A DNA stretch of 64,000 bases from NCBI GenBank assembly GCA_018343915.1, contig JABRWF010000005.1, positions 903,001 to 967,000 on the forward strand. Reading direction: 5' to 3'. This document shows, piece by piece, positions 11,828 to 24,864 of the stretch. The notes below the pieces were generated by a model. The model was given only the letters and a program-made list of their open reading frames with translations, made no database searches and was not told where the DNA came from. Made by a program: the position numbers and the translations under genes. This DNA is from Agroathelia rolfsii. Its lineage: Eukaryota > Basidiomycota > Agaricomycetes > Amylocorticiales > Amylocorticiaceae. Every line of letters starts with the position of its first letter. Position 1 is the first letter of the stretch.

Positions 11828-14800
11828 CTATGAATGACTAGATTGTTCTCTAATCCTCAAAATATCTTGTCGTGATAATCCAGCTTCGTCACATAAAGAT
11901 CGGAAGATGGAGTCTTCCCTATCGAAAAGATTCAGGACGGTATCGAATTCGGCAACCTTTCCTGCGTCCATGACCAAAATGCGGTCGTAGTATGCTATAA
12001 ATAGTTGGGATTTAGTAACTCTGAATTACTTAAAAATTATAAGACAAAGAGTTACCGATCGTGTTTAGACGATGTGCGATGCACAACAACGTAGATGAAG
12101 CAAACTCCGTTTGAATCGTTCTCTGAACTTTTGCATCTGTCTCTACATCGACACTTGATGTTGCTTCGTCCAAGATGATTATCCTGCTATTTTTTACAAG
12201 CGCGCGGCAGAGAGCCAAGAGCTGCTTTTCACCGGCACTGTAGTTGGAACCTGGTGGCAATCGATGACTTAAGTGTGTGTACGCCGATTGAACAAGGGTC
12301 AATATGTATACCTTCGTCACTGATGTTAGCGTCCAAGCCGAATTTGGCGTCTGCGACAGTATTGGATTCTCCTTTTGGCAAGAGCCAGGCTCTCTGAAGA
12401 GCAGAAATGAGCTCTGCATCCGTACGTGTGCGCTGCGGATCCCTGATCAAAAGGTGAGAGGCCTACTCAAACAACGGAAGTATCAGAAAACACTAACAGG
12501 TTGTTTCTCAAGGATCCTAGGAATAGTGTGCTGTCTTGAGGCACGAGAGCAAGCCGACTTCGGATAGCATTCAAGCCCATATCGCGAATATTATGACCGT
12601 CGATGGTTATACTACCATCTTGAAGTTCGACCATGCTGGAAAAGGGGTCAAAACTAGGGTTTATAAAAATAAGATCAGGTGACTTACCGGAACAACGCTT
12701 GCAACAGCGAACTCTTGCCTGAATGGAAGGGGGACACACCAGTTAGATTCATGCCAAACTAAACTCAAGAATACCTATGTCACTTACCAGCACCGGTTCG
12801 ACCAACAATTCCTATCTGAATAGAAAATTAGCATTGATTTCGTCATTTAGTATATAGAAGTGAAATCAATTACCTTTTCTCCAGGTTGCACGCTGAAACT
12901 AACGCCCTTCAATACAAGGGGCAATCCTTCCCGGTAGGCCATCTGCACATCATTGAAGACAATTTCACCTTTCTCAGGCCATGAAGGCGGCGGATCATTC
13001 GGCGTTTCCAGTGCCGCTTCGGAAGGCAGCTCAGTGTAAACAAGCATACGTTCTACGGCATTCATGTTTTGCTCGTTCGTTGCATACTGTTGGATCATCC
13101 TGAGAGATATATTATTACATACCCGACAAACATCAAAATTATACAACTGACTGAGAGAAGATTTGTGTGACTGTAATACAGAAAAATCAAGTTAGAATAT
13201 CACATCAGGAAACATTGTTTGTAAGGCCTACTTGACAGCGTGTAGGACAACACGACACCAATCTTGGATGGAGATACCGATGTCCTGAAGCCGCATGCAA
13301 ATAATGCAATTCCAAGTACGAGTAGATTTCCGAAGAAGTCCACCCGAATGCCGAGCCACTCTTGAATGGAGTTGGTCATGAAATATGCTTTGTTTTCCCC
13401 GTCCAACCCATCTTCTGCAGATTTGATGGCACGTTGCTGAACACCATATGCACGAACAGTTGGAAGACCGGTTAGCGTCTCTATATATAGAGAAAAACAA
13501 TTCAATAATCGACGCGTGAAGTTTGCTTCTTTGAATCTATACCTTGATAGGAGCCATAGAGGGCAGAACGCAAAATAGAGTCCAATCGCTTGGTTTCAAC
13601 AGACGTGCGGCGGTAGTAGCTTGCCACATAGAGATAGCAGAATGTGAGAGGCACGAACAAAATGCCAAGGTATGGGAACGTATAGAACACCAGTGCGACA
13701 GTACCCAGCACGTTACTAAATGTGGACAAGAACTAGCCGTATGGTATGTTGAGCGCCAAGATCATGTTTATCAGAGTGGAATTACATACCTGGTTAGCAG
13801 TCATAGCTATCTGAGTATCTAGAGTATCTTGATCTTTAGAAAGGCGAGACATGATACGACCCATAGGTGTTGTGTCGAAGAACGACGTGGGCGAGCGCAT
13901 GACGGTCTGTAATGCAGCTTTGAATAAATTCAAACTGGCTGCTAAGGTAGCTAGGCTTTATAAAAGCTGAGTGCGAGAGCTTGTATTGTCTTAAACACAA
14001 CGAGCAACTTACGCAAACGAAAAACTCAGCAGGAAGGAGAAGATCGCCTGTGCGGCACCAAGCGAGGCATAGACGGCCATGTAGTCCCCTTGTTTGAAGC
14101 CATGAATGGAATCACCAGTCCAGTACCCAAGGAAAAGATTATTGGCAACTAAAGACCCATTAAGTAATTTTTTATATATTAGATTTGACGACTATCGGCT
14201 CACCTTGTGCACATTGCGTTAGGGTGAGAAGGATGAGAAGTGTTGGTGCCCATATTAAACCACCCGCAAATTTCAAATATTTAGTGTATGTTTCCAAGGA
14301 TACGGCACCCGTGTTACGTTCTTCCTCGGTCATCAACGCTTCACGGGCTTTATTGTCGTCTTGCTTTTCGTGTGCGTCAGTGGGCTTAGCCTCAAGCTTC
14401 GCTGCATCTTCGGGATTCACGGCTTCGCTAGCCTTTTCAAGACTGCCATATTCTTCCATAAGTCGGGAGAAAACAACACTATCAGCCATAAGTTCCTAAA
14501 AAAAAACAGGGAATTCAGATAACGAACAAGGTTGAATCACGGAATCGTACCTCGTAAGTTCCTTGTTCGGTTAAAAGGCCGTTTTCCATGACGTAAATGT
14601 AATCAGTCTTGTCTAGCACATGTAACGAGTGAGTTGCCATTATGCGAGTTCTGTCAGAGAGAGGTCCTTTAAGGAGGCAATTCTCGAGTATAGCTTTCCC
14701 GACATATGCATCCACGGCTGATAAAGAATCGTCCAAGAGCACGACATCGGCTTCCGAATACGCAGCACGGGCGAGGGACACACGAGCCTGGTAAATTAAA

Positions 14801-17800
14801 TCAGATTGAGGAATGGCTGTAGCATTGATTCGACAATTCAAACCTTTTGGCCACCTGTAGAACAAAGAACGGGTCGGATTACACCAAGAAATGCAGTGGA
14901 ATACAGGACATACCACTTAGGTTAATACCCCTTTCACCTATTTCCGTCATTTGCCCTTGGGGTAACATCTAGATTTGGAAGTTCAGCTACGATCATGTAA
15001 ATAACTAGTCGCTTACCTCTATATCGCGCTCTAAACAGCATGCCTTGATGACTTCACGGAATCTACCGTCTCCTATGTGAGTGTACACATTAAAGGGCGG
15101 GATAATTCAAAGTTTTCACCTTTCCTCGTTATCTTCCTGACCAAAAACAATGTTCTCTCGCAAAGTAAGGTTTTGGATCCAAGGAGTCTGAGGCACCCAT
15201 GCAACAGCGCCTCCGAACGTAACCTGTAGTACATCCGTGTTAGTGTAGATTTCAATATATAATATAATACATGCATACTGAGCCTCGTGTTCTTCTCATT
15301 TCTCCTACCATGGCTTGGAGGAGTGAACTCTAATAACGAATAATTAAGTTAGAAAGCCGTTGAAGAAATTATATCCGAGATAGAATTACCTTTCCAGACC
15401 CAACCTTACCGACGATAGCCACAAAGCTACCCTTAGGGACCTCAAGGCGCAGATTCTTGAATTCAAAAGGTTGTTCCTCTTCTTCAGGCGTGCGGGCACC
15501 GGTCCCTGCTCCAGCCGATTCTCCGGCAGTAGTCTCGGAAGTGGTTGGCAACACTGTCTCCTTTTTCTTGCTCCTGCCAAAAAAGCCAGACTTCTTGGCT
15601 TCGGGTTTTGTCTCTTTCCTATCGGCAGCATCGTCCTTGCCCTTTCCCTTTCCTTTGCCCTTGCCCTTATCTTTGTCTTTGCCCTTACCTTTAGCGTCCT
15701 TGCTCGTTAACGCAGCCTTGCCACCCTTTTCCCAAGTGAAATCTCCATCAACAACAACAGCGGTTTTACGGCCAGGATCGAGGTCCAAAGAATAAGGCTC
15801 GTTCATTTCTTCGGCCTCGAGGAATTTTCCTATACGACCCAAGGCGACCATCGCATCGGCAGAAGCTGCAAACACCAAGGGAAGAAATATCAAGGGCGCT
15901 CGGATAATCTATGAAAAAAAATGGGTGAGTAAAATATATTTCCGCCATCAAGCAAAAAAAAAAAAACGGACGTTGAGATATTGCAGAGAACTAAAAATGA
16001 TTGCCACATTGAGGTTGTGACCGGTCAAAGCATATGTGATCTGGCCAGTGGGACGTTAGGTTTGTCAGAATTAAGCGGAAGTTAATGTCATCTTGGCTAC
16101 GCACAAACGACAAAATACTAGCAAGAATGGGAATGAAGGTAAATGAAGCAATGGCCGTTGCACGGGCAACGCTATGTGAAAGTTCAGCAACATGTTCTTG
16201 CTGTACATGCCATAAAAGGATAACTTACGCGGATTTCCGAATAGTGGCAACCTCTCTTGCACGTAAAATGCCAATCTGCTGAGCATAAAAACCTTCCCAA
16301 GCATAGTACTTCAAGAGCCGTATCCCTTGCAGTGCCTACAAAATATTTAGCCAAAATTGCATGCCGCAATTGGCGAGACGCACCTCTCCAGTCTCCCTTT
16401 GCCGCTGATCCGTAATCTTGACACCTTTTCTTCTCTGCTTGAACATGACTCGGATAAGCAGGCCTTGAAGAGGGAATCCTAGAATGAGGACGCCAAGGCC
16501 AACAAGACCAGACACTCCTAACTGTGTGAATAGGTTCAATCATATGAAAAAATAAATAGAAAGAGGCTGACTTACGTTAGCAATGAGTAGACCAATACCA
16601 ACTGCTATCTAGGATATATAGGATGAATCCCTGTACGCAAAATAAAAGTTTGTTATTTTACCTGGATGGGAGAAACCCATAGCCTAAGTAAATAAATGAG
16701 CGGATGTTTTTTTGGGGTCAATACCAGGACCTACAAATGAAAATAAGCCGAGACACGGTCAAGCCGCGTTGCATCGGTACTGATCATGGTTGTGATCTGT
16801 CCGGCAGAGTGACCACCCTCCACGCGTGCACGTGTACTCAGTCGAAGTGATTTACGGAAAATAGAGCCAATGACCTTAAAAAAATATTAGTAAAAAAAGA
16901 AGCTTAGTAAATGGTTCGATTTACAGCAGCTCGGATAGCCATTCCATTTGCCAGCATTTCTATAAGTAGCTTAGGCTAGGAACATGATTGAGGGGATTTG
17001 CATACGCACCGATTTGATAATGATTCATGAACTGCAAAAATTGTCTTTCAGAGAATCTCCACTTCCAACAGAAAAACACTTACAAAACTTGAACCCATTT
17101 GCATGGCAAATAAACCGATAGCCAAACCAATGCCGTGTCCCATACTCTGTGGTTTTTTCAAGCCAATTTCTGCTGCTTCAGCCGGCGTAACCCGGTGCCA
17201 ATAGTAGGATTCCTCGAGCCAAGTCAATAGTGCTTTGCTAATTAACGGGGTTGTAGTCGACAGTAAAGCTGGTGAAAGCATTAAATCACGCATCCAGCTG
17301 TATATTGAATCAGAGGACTCTTACCACTGATGAGATACATGATGCCTGGTGGCCAGATCCTCCAAAAGAATGAAGCATTGATAGCTTTGACAAGGGAGCC
17401 GTCATATACTTGCTTTTTCCCGCTGCCGGCCTTCTTGGTGCTAGTTTCTACTTTTGGGTCGTCGGTGTCCTTGTTTGCGGTATCCTTATTTGGATGAATG
17501 TCCCTATCTGTCTTTTCTTCATCGCTTGCGGATGTAGATGGGGAGAGATCATGGTTGTTCGATAGGAATTGCGGTGGACGTTTCGAAGGTTCGACACGCA
17601 TATAGAAATATTGCTCGAGCCTGTTTGTCAAGTTATCCGTACGATTATACTCTGGGAGCTCCCATAAATCTAATATTGACCGTGAGGAATCTAAGGACGT
17701 AATGGTTGGATGTGAGCTAGATTAGCCTCACCTTCCTTTTCGAGAGGGCGAGAATACCCCACATTCAAGAATGGATTGAGCCATGAGAATACTAACTTTG

Positions 17801-17940
17801 ACAACAGACTAGATGAGAAGAAAGCGGTTAGTTGTTGTTAAGCTTCCGTAAACATTGACTTGCTTGGCACTATCTTGCGGCACAACCTTTCCTTGTCCGA
17901 ATGCGGGTGGCGCAGGGGGGGGATGGAAAGGGTTCCACAT
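11828..17940 (-). CDS. YOR1: ABCC-family (Yor1/MRP-type) ABC transporter
   Basis: More than 20 short exons encode a full transporter of roughly 1,400 residues. Order: short N terminus ([17 protein letters not shown]), a hydrophilic loop rich in D/K/T, the first membrane domain, NBD1, the second membrane domain, NBD2. NBD1 shows Walker A GKVGSGK, signature [15 protein letters not shown] and Walker [16 protein letters not shown]2 has GRTGAGK, a degenerate signature [10 protein letters not shown] and [12 protein letters not shown]. The lack of an N-terminal TMD0 and the opening residues fit the Yor1 branch, which exports drugs and lipids across the plasma membrane. NBD1 carries an unusual Lys-Gly repeat insertion. 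The first intron appears to be GC-AG (17863 down to 17809). The stop is TAG at 11828. Individual internal exons were not all fixed; gene limits and domains are clear. Confidence 0.9.
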
Positions 17941-18248
17941 CGCTTTACCGACAGTTTTCGACTGCTGGGTGGTCTCGAGTATATGGTTTTATACAGGCCT
18001 GCGCAATCCGTCGGCTGGGCCGCGGTCACCTAGTCACTGGAGCGTAATGCTTACGCCGGCCTAATTCGTAGTGCTTGATTGGGCGGCGCCAAGGGGTCTC
18101 ACCATCGTAATGATGTTGACGTGATGCATGTGTGACCCTGTAACACTCGGCAACTCGTGACATTTCCTGTTTCGGTGCTGGATAATCTCCGACTGACCGA
18201 CTTCATCTAATCTGATTCTAGTTGCCTTTGATTATTTTGCCTTCAAAT

Positions 18249-18301
18249 ACCCACCTTCCGCCTCTCTTATCCGCCTCCATCCTCTCTTAGCTCCGCCCAC
18301 T
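18249..18301 (+). promoter_or_regulatory. Pyrimidine-rich promoter tract of TPI
   Basis: An almost pure C/T-rich block ends directly at the ATG of the triosephosphate isomerase gene. CT-rich stretches near the transcription start are typical of highly expressed fungal genes; the role here is inferred. The rest of the 361-bp divergent region with the ABC transporter shows no gene. Confidence 0.45.
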
Positions 18302-19284
<983 letters not shown>

Positions 19285-21594
19285 GTGGCGTTGACGAGAA
19301 CATAATCAAAATCAACTGTTTATTGAAGTCAAATGAAACGTGTATATGAATTTGGATTTATAGAATGCATTTTGCTGTGTCTCCTAATGAAACTAGAAAA
19401 GGATACTGAGATAGCATATGCCTGTGAAGTATAGCTCAATCCGGCAGTGAATGGAAGAAGACATGAAGATTTTACTCATGTATTTTCACATACGCAGAAC
19501 TCCGAGTCGTGGCTTTCATTACATATAGTCTGAATTCAAATGCACAAGCGAATCGCAAAGGAAATGAACGCTCACAAGTCCCTCCCACCGGGGCCCCGCA
19601 TCCAATATCAACCGTACTTCGAAATGGAGTATTTCTATACGTTCATAAACCTGAGCAAACGTTTCATCCTGTGCGCACGCCGCGGCGTTCCTTCCTCATA
19701 TGCATGGGTATGCGGAGATTATCCCAGAGACTACGAAATGACTCGGAGAGTCAGATCGGTGAACTTGACGACTATACCCTATTCTACCCGACAGACAAGA
19801 CAGGGCCGCAGGGCTCAAAAGTATTTTCGTGTTCCGAGCGGCAATGTGACAGTCAAGAAGTATTAGTAGTATCACATATCTCGGTTAGAGGCTTCGACTT
19901 ACAGCACTTGGAGGATAGATGGCCCAGATATTAACTCGTCTTACGTGTAATCAATTCAACTCTAATTCCGTCATTAGATATTAGATGATCTATCTGGCCA
20001 TCTTGGTCAGCAGACCTGGTCTGGCTGATGAGCTGTGAGACCTGTGATGCTCAGATCAATTCTCATCTGTGTTCATCAGCGCTATGGAGTAGTTCACCTA
20101 AATTTATATCTCATAAATTTCAAATTTCAGTGACGTGCCATTGAAAGATATCCACTTGACTTGAATGGCGCAGACGCCGCAGTGTGCGTGTAGCGGTGAA
20201 AAATCGCCACGGGTACACACACACACACCTTCAGGCTGCAGGATGCATGTTCGGTGGTGTCCGGTGTGCAATTGAACTGATGATACAACCGATCCAGCTC
20301 TAGAATCATACGACATCTCTATATTCTACTAGTGGAATCGATAGCTCGAATGAGTTATTCTTGAGTCCCCGACTAGTTGCAAGCAGGGGCATGCTAGCAC
20401 TCACATGTACACACATTTGACCTCTGAACTTTCTAAACAATTGGGTATTCATAGAATCTGCAGGTAATCAGGTCAACGAAGTTCAAGGCAAAGTGAGAGG
20501 ATAGCGTCCCACACATCACATATGCAAAGATAGGATTTCGCTACTTCCGTCCCGGCGGCGTTTCTACTAGTATCTTGCAAGTACTAGTATCAGACACCCA
20601 GCAGCAGCTGACTAGCGCTGACTTCCCCACACATCGATGAAACGTGAATGTGGTTCCTAGCACGTCAGATGGTTATGGGGAAATACATTCCCCCACAGTC
20701 GAGGCACATTTCATATCTCAAGCTGGAGCTCGGTCATCCAAGATGAAGACGCATATACCATGATCTTGAGTGAGCTATGCCAGTGTCTGAGCGGTGTTGA
20801 GGATGATATTGATGCAAGAATAGTATTTCAGAGAAGAAAGTTTAAAATTTTCGGGCGCCATAGTGTTATCGCCCGCGCATACATTCAAATCTTAGTAAGA
20901 GAGGCGTGCGCATCACACCCATGATGATGGCGGTATCTTGCACGAGGAAAATGCGTGGCAGTATCATAAGCTGATACTTGGACCCGTCGTTACTCAGTCC
21001 TATACGATGTGTTCGGACTCAACACTTCAAGGGAGGCAATAGTCTTTCTTCGAAATCCAATATTGTAAAAGTATGCATGTGGTACGCCGGATAAACAGAC
21101 GTACTAGTTCTAAATTCCAGCAGCAGGACGCTTACCACGAGCCTGCAATGAGGCTCAGAAGCCGCAAGAACTAGAACACCGGCACTCGCTACTGTAGGGC
21201 CCAGATTGCTCTATTTGGGCAACCTTAATTTCGGGGTGTTCTTACCTTTGAGAGCTCCAAAAATCTCATAGCGTCCTCTGTATCAAAGTGCAGCAGCTTG
21301 CATTTATGGTTGTAGGGTTGAAGGGGCAGAGAACAATGGATCCGGAGGATTGTTCCTCAATGCCTCTCCACAGCCAATGATCTACAAGAAAGCAAGACTA
21401 TTTCCAGCTCGGACATGATTGTTTAGGCACATCAAAGAAAAGAAGCAAACAAATCGCTGCTCAAAAAAAGACACATTAAACCTTGAACAGTCAATGGCTC
21501 AAATCAACACAAACCAGAAAATGAGCCATCCCATGCCTGGCTCGATCTGACCCCTACGCATCTAACATGTGGGCACTCACGCGGACAAATCGCG
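19285..21594. other. 2.3-kb region without a confident gene
   Basis: It lies between the 3' ends of TPI and the SET-domain gene. Two overlapping plus-strand ORFs occur at 19509-19934 and 19540-19866, but neither shows a recognisable domain or splice context. A (AC)n microsatellite lies at 20214-20228. The rest has no coding pattern that I can support. Confidence 0.4.
20214..20228. repeat. (AC)n microsatellite
   Basis: A short perfect AC dinucleotide run of about 15 nt in the intergenic region right of TPI. Confidence 0.8.
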
Positions 21595-22685
21595 TCATTG
21601 TTCACGGCAGCGTGAGCAAATACAATCAAAATACCAGTTTTCCTTCAGAGCTGTGCGTCTCGTAGGCGTGTCATCCTTGATATCAACATAACTGATGTGA
21701 AGCTCCTCTCCCGCCATGATATCCCTGTTCGTATAAAACAAAAAGTCCTCTCCGTCACTCTCCTTGCGCAAATTGGGTGCGCAATCTGATTGTCTACTCA
21801 GTAAGATCACTCAAGGCGATAATGACACATAGAATACACACTATGATTGAAAAGCGAGGAAGAGACATATATAGCCCAGCCGAACATTTCGGCGTCATCG
21901 GCCTTTTGCCATAGACCAAAAGAATTTCCGGGATCGCGAGCGAATACAGCACGAACCATATCAGGTGTTTGAACATAACGCTGGAGCTTTGGCGGTAGGG
22001 CCAGTCGCAGAAAATGATAGACTTTGATGTGCATATCGATGACCCAAGATAACCCAGAGACATGAGGAACCTCGTTGTCTTGCAGACGCATAAAATCAGC
22101 CCATGTTACACCGTTTCGTGGTTTTGCAGTACAAGAAGGGGAGGTATTCTCTTCTATATATCGCTTAGCAATTGCAGAGGCGACGAAACGCGCATTCCTG
22201 ATGTCGACATCGTCCATTATTATGGAGCTACTTTGCAAGGAATTGCGAGAAGCTACATCTTCTGCTGAATTCCAGGCATCGTCAAGTAGTTTCTTCACGA
22301 CCTGCTGGCCATCCTTCACAATGGGATCCAAAGCAACCGCCCCATCGCCTTTTACTCTCTTCACCTTTCTTAATGCCATATTGAAACCATCGTTCACGTC
22401 CTTTAGGATCCCATCGACGTTCAACTCACTCTCCCACACGATCTTGCACTGATCGCTGCAGAACCAAACACCATTGTCCTCAGAGCGGATTGACCAAGTA
22501 TGACGATCATTGTCCAGGGAATATTTATGACACAGTGCACAAACTTCTTTCTTGAATTCCGGATAGATGATAGATGCGTAGGGTGACTCGGAGGCATGTA
22601 TCAAGGTATCCTTGGGAATCGTAGTTTTGGCAAAGATGCCACGCCCACTAGTTTCTGTCGTGCGTATTTCCACCAGGTCAATCAT
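21595..22685 (-). CDS. SET-domain protein with inserted zinc finger (SMYD/Set6-like)
   Basis: Two exons (22685-21842 and 21785-21595) sum to 1035 nt, giving 344 residues. The N-terminal SET half is SGRGIFAKTTIPKDTLIH. A Cys-rich insertion follows, with CALCHKYS and later WFCSDQCKIVW, resembling the MYND-type zinc finger between the two SET halves in SMYD proteins. The C-terminal SET half has the NHxCxPN cofactor-binding motif, which the intron interrupts (FNHN from exon 1, CAPNLRK from exon 2), followed by AGEELHISYVD. A post-SET-like CICSRC ends the protein. Such proteins methylate lysines on histones or other proteins; the substrate is unknown. The family is clear and the catalytic role is inferred. 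Confidence 0.88.
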
Positions 22686-23165
22686 AGGAAAGAGAAAGAA
22701 TAAGGCAATCGGGTTAGAGTGCTGCGGTTGTTGTCATGATAGATGGCAGGAGAGAGAAGTTCTGTTGGAAAAATAGACCTCTCGAATTCAGAATGAAAAA
22801 AAATGGATTCGGCTTATGTAATCATGTAACCAGCCCAAACCGAGCACTGCAGACAGCTGAACGAAACTGACAAGCCACGCAGTAGTCATTTTGCAATGCT
22901 CCTGACTTCTGAAATCCATACTAAAATGGACGGGAATGCGGTAGAGCATGATTCATTACTGAGCCAGATCACGAAGTGCACTACGTGGTCAGGCCGGGCA
23001 TACAGGCATCGAAGAATAGTATAATTGCCAGCGGTCAAGTTACTTTTTGGTATATTGCATGCGAAACAACCGCCGGTGCTTGCAAACAAGTAGAATATCA
23101 CAGCCATTCCCACCCTATCCAACCATACAATGCATCCGTCGCAGATAGTAATGGTATTTGTATAT
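22686..23165. other. Intergenic: SET gene promoter and Sec61-beta 3' flank
   Basis: Both neighbours are on the minus strand. A 125-codon minus-strand ORF here overlaps the last exon and 3' flank of Sec61-beta in another frame and is not supported. Confidence 0.4.
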
Positions 23166-23644
23166 TTACTTCGTGAATGAACGGATAATCTTGGCCGAGA
23201 TGTGCAGGAAGAAAATCGAAGCGATGAAAGACAACGAGAGAACCAAAACAATGAAAGGATCACTGGAACGAGACTTTAATTAGCACACAAACAGACTTTC
23301 ATAAGGCAAGGCCACGCACACTCGAAGCCCAGGGGAGTCGTCCGTATAGAGCTTCAGCATTGTGTTCGAAGAACCGCCTGCACCAGCAGCACGGGTCGAG
23401 TTAGGTTTGGCAACCTGGGAGCTTGGGGCTCTTCTCCTGTACATGTGTCAAAAGCAGTCAGAAAAAAAGGTAGTATCTTCATCCGTAGCAATGGGCGCAC
23501 CGGAATTGAGCACCGGGGGGCTTGGCTACCGCCGAAGCAGAAGACGCACGGCCATTTAAGGCGGGTCTAGCAGAGTCAGAGTCGGACTGTACAGGGAAAG
23601 ATCAATACGTGGTTCACATTTCAGCAGTAAAAGAAACAGACCAT
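23166..23644 (-). CDS. SBH1: Sec61 translocon beta subunit (Sbh1-like)
   Basis: A small gene with four exons: 23644-23642 (ATG only), 23586-23501, 23436-23320 and 23262-23166. They sum to 303 nt, giving 100 residues, the expected size. The N terminus is Ser/Ala-rich and cytosolic (SDSDSARPALNGRASS). It is followed by the hallmark AGAGGSSNTMLKLYTDDSPG, then one tail-anchor helix (DPFIVLVLSLSFIASIFFLH) and a short basic end (SAKIIRSFTK). This is the tail-anchored beta subunit of the ER protein-conducting channel. All donor and acceptor sites are GT-AG with pyrimidine-rich acceptors. The exons are too short to appear as a long ORF. It is divergent from the VAMP7-like SNARE. Confidence 0.93.
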
Positions 23645-23828
23645 GATGGAGTAGGAGAAGGATGTGAGAGTCCAGTATGTAACACGTCGCCAGAAACCTC
23701 CTGCCTCCGGGTTAAATTCTCATCACGTGACACGGAGAAATCTAACCTAGCCAGGTCCGTGGCTCTAACATAGGAGCCACCGACAGCACTTACCTCATAG
23801 CCATAATCATATTTGAATACTAACCACC
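23645..23828. promoter_or_regulatory. Compact bidirectional promoter (Sec61-beta / VAMP7-like)
   Basis: Only 184 bp separate the two start codons, which point away from each other. Both products act in the secretory pathway. No clear TATA box is visible; co-regulation is an inference from the arrangement. Confidence 0.5.
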
Positions 23829-24864
23829 ATGTCGCTGGTGTGTCTTATCTGCTCATTCAGTCCTCTAAAATCACTCAATGAGCTTTGCAGATCCACGCCC
23901 TTGTCGCCAAGGGTTCCACAATCCTCGCTGAGCACTCCGCGGGCAAGAGAGACTTCTCACAAGGTTGCGGAACAACTGCTACAAGGTTTATTGCAGAAGA
24001 CTGACTGCGTCTATCACACAGCAACACAAACCATCCTATCGAAGATACCCCCTAATAACAGCAAGCTCACCTACGTCTGGGAAAACTATCTGTTCCACTA
24101 CATATCTGAGAATGGCTTCACTTATCTGGTCATGGCCGATGATTCGGCTGGAAGACGCATGCCATTCGCATTCCTGACCGACTTACAGCGAAGGGTTAGT
24201 GCAGCGCCTCGCCTCTACCCTTCCTTCTGCGCGCACCTTGAGGACTGTTGCTGAAATTTTCTGATGCCATGTAGTTCATCTCTCAACCATCCTCGTCCTC
24301 AGGATCGTCTCTCCCTGCGTATGGCCTCCAGGGTACATTCGGTCAAGTGAGGCATATTCAATCTATTCATTCATTTATCAATTTACTCAAGCATCTAACA
24401 TCTTTTAGACCATCGCCGATCTCATGGAAACCTACAACACCTCGCCGCCGACGGATGAACTTGCTCGGGCCCAAGCCGAGCTTAACCAAGTCAAGGACAT
24501 TATGGTTCAGAACGTTGAGCAGATCCTAAGTAGAGGGGAACGCATCGAGCTTCTCGTTGACAAGACGGACAATATGGCCAGCCAGGCCACCGCCTTCCGC
24601 CGCGGCGCGAGGACTGTACGGCGTCAGATGTGGTGGAAGAACTCGAAGATCCTTGCTCTCACCGTGGTCGTCGTCTTGGTGCGTGTCTGCTGTCTTTTAT
24701 GCCACCGTTCATTTTACCTCTTGTCCACCGGTGCCAAGGCTGATGATGATGATGATAATAACAATAATCTTCCTGCCCTTTGTTACCAACAGGTTCTGAT
24801 CTGGATATTTGCCGCCCAGTTCTGCGGGGCAGGACTGAACCAGTGTGGCAAGAATTCGTCGTGA
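23829..24864 (+). CDS. VAMP7/Nyv1-like longin R-SNARE
   Basis: Six exons (23829-23837, 23891-23963, 24022-24194, 24275-24346, 24409-24678, 24793-24864) sum to 669 nt, giving 222 residues. Exon 1 holds just three codons (MSL). Residues 1-120 form a longin domain (IHALVAKGSTILAEHS, FTYLVMADDSAGRRMPFAFL). About 135-195 is the SNARE motif (ELNQVKDIMVQNVEQILSRG, then RIELLVDKTDNM) with an Arg at the zero-layer position. A single C-terminal membrane anchor (LALTVVVVLVLIWIFAAQF) follows. This matches VAMP7-type R-SNAREs that drive fusion with the vacuole or endosome. The tail GAGLNQCGKNSS is short and lumenal. Confidence 0.93.
24741..24768. repeat. (GAT)n/(AAT)n microsatellite
   Basis: Trinucleotide repeat inside the last intron of the VAMP7-like gene. 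Confidence 0.7.

Noticed and set aside
19509..19934. Plus-strand ORF of 141 codons downstream of TPI, with a second ORF of 108 codons overlapping it in another frame
   Set aside because: Neither frame shows a known motif, a promoter or a conserved-looking composition. Two competing frames on the same bases suggest chance.
22886..23263. Minus-strand ORF of 125 codons
   Set aside because: Its upstream end is an out-of-frame shadow of the last exon of Sec61-beta; the remainder has no similarity to a known family.
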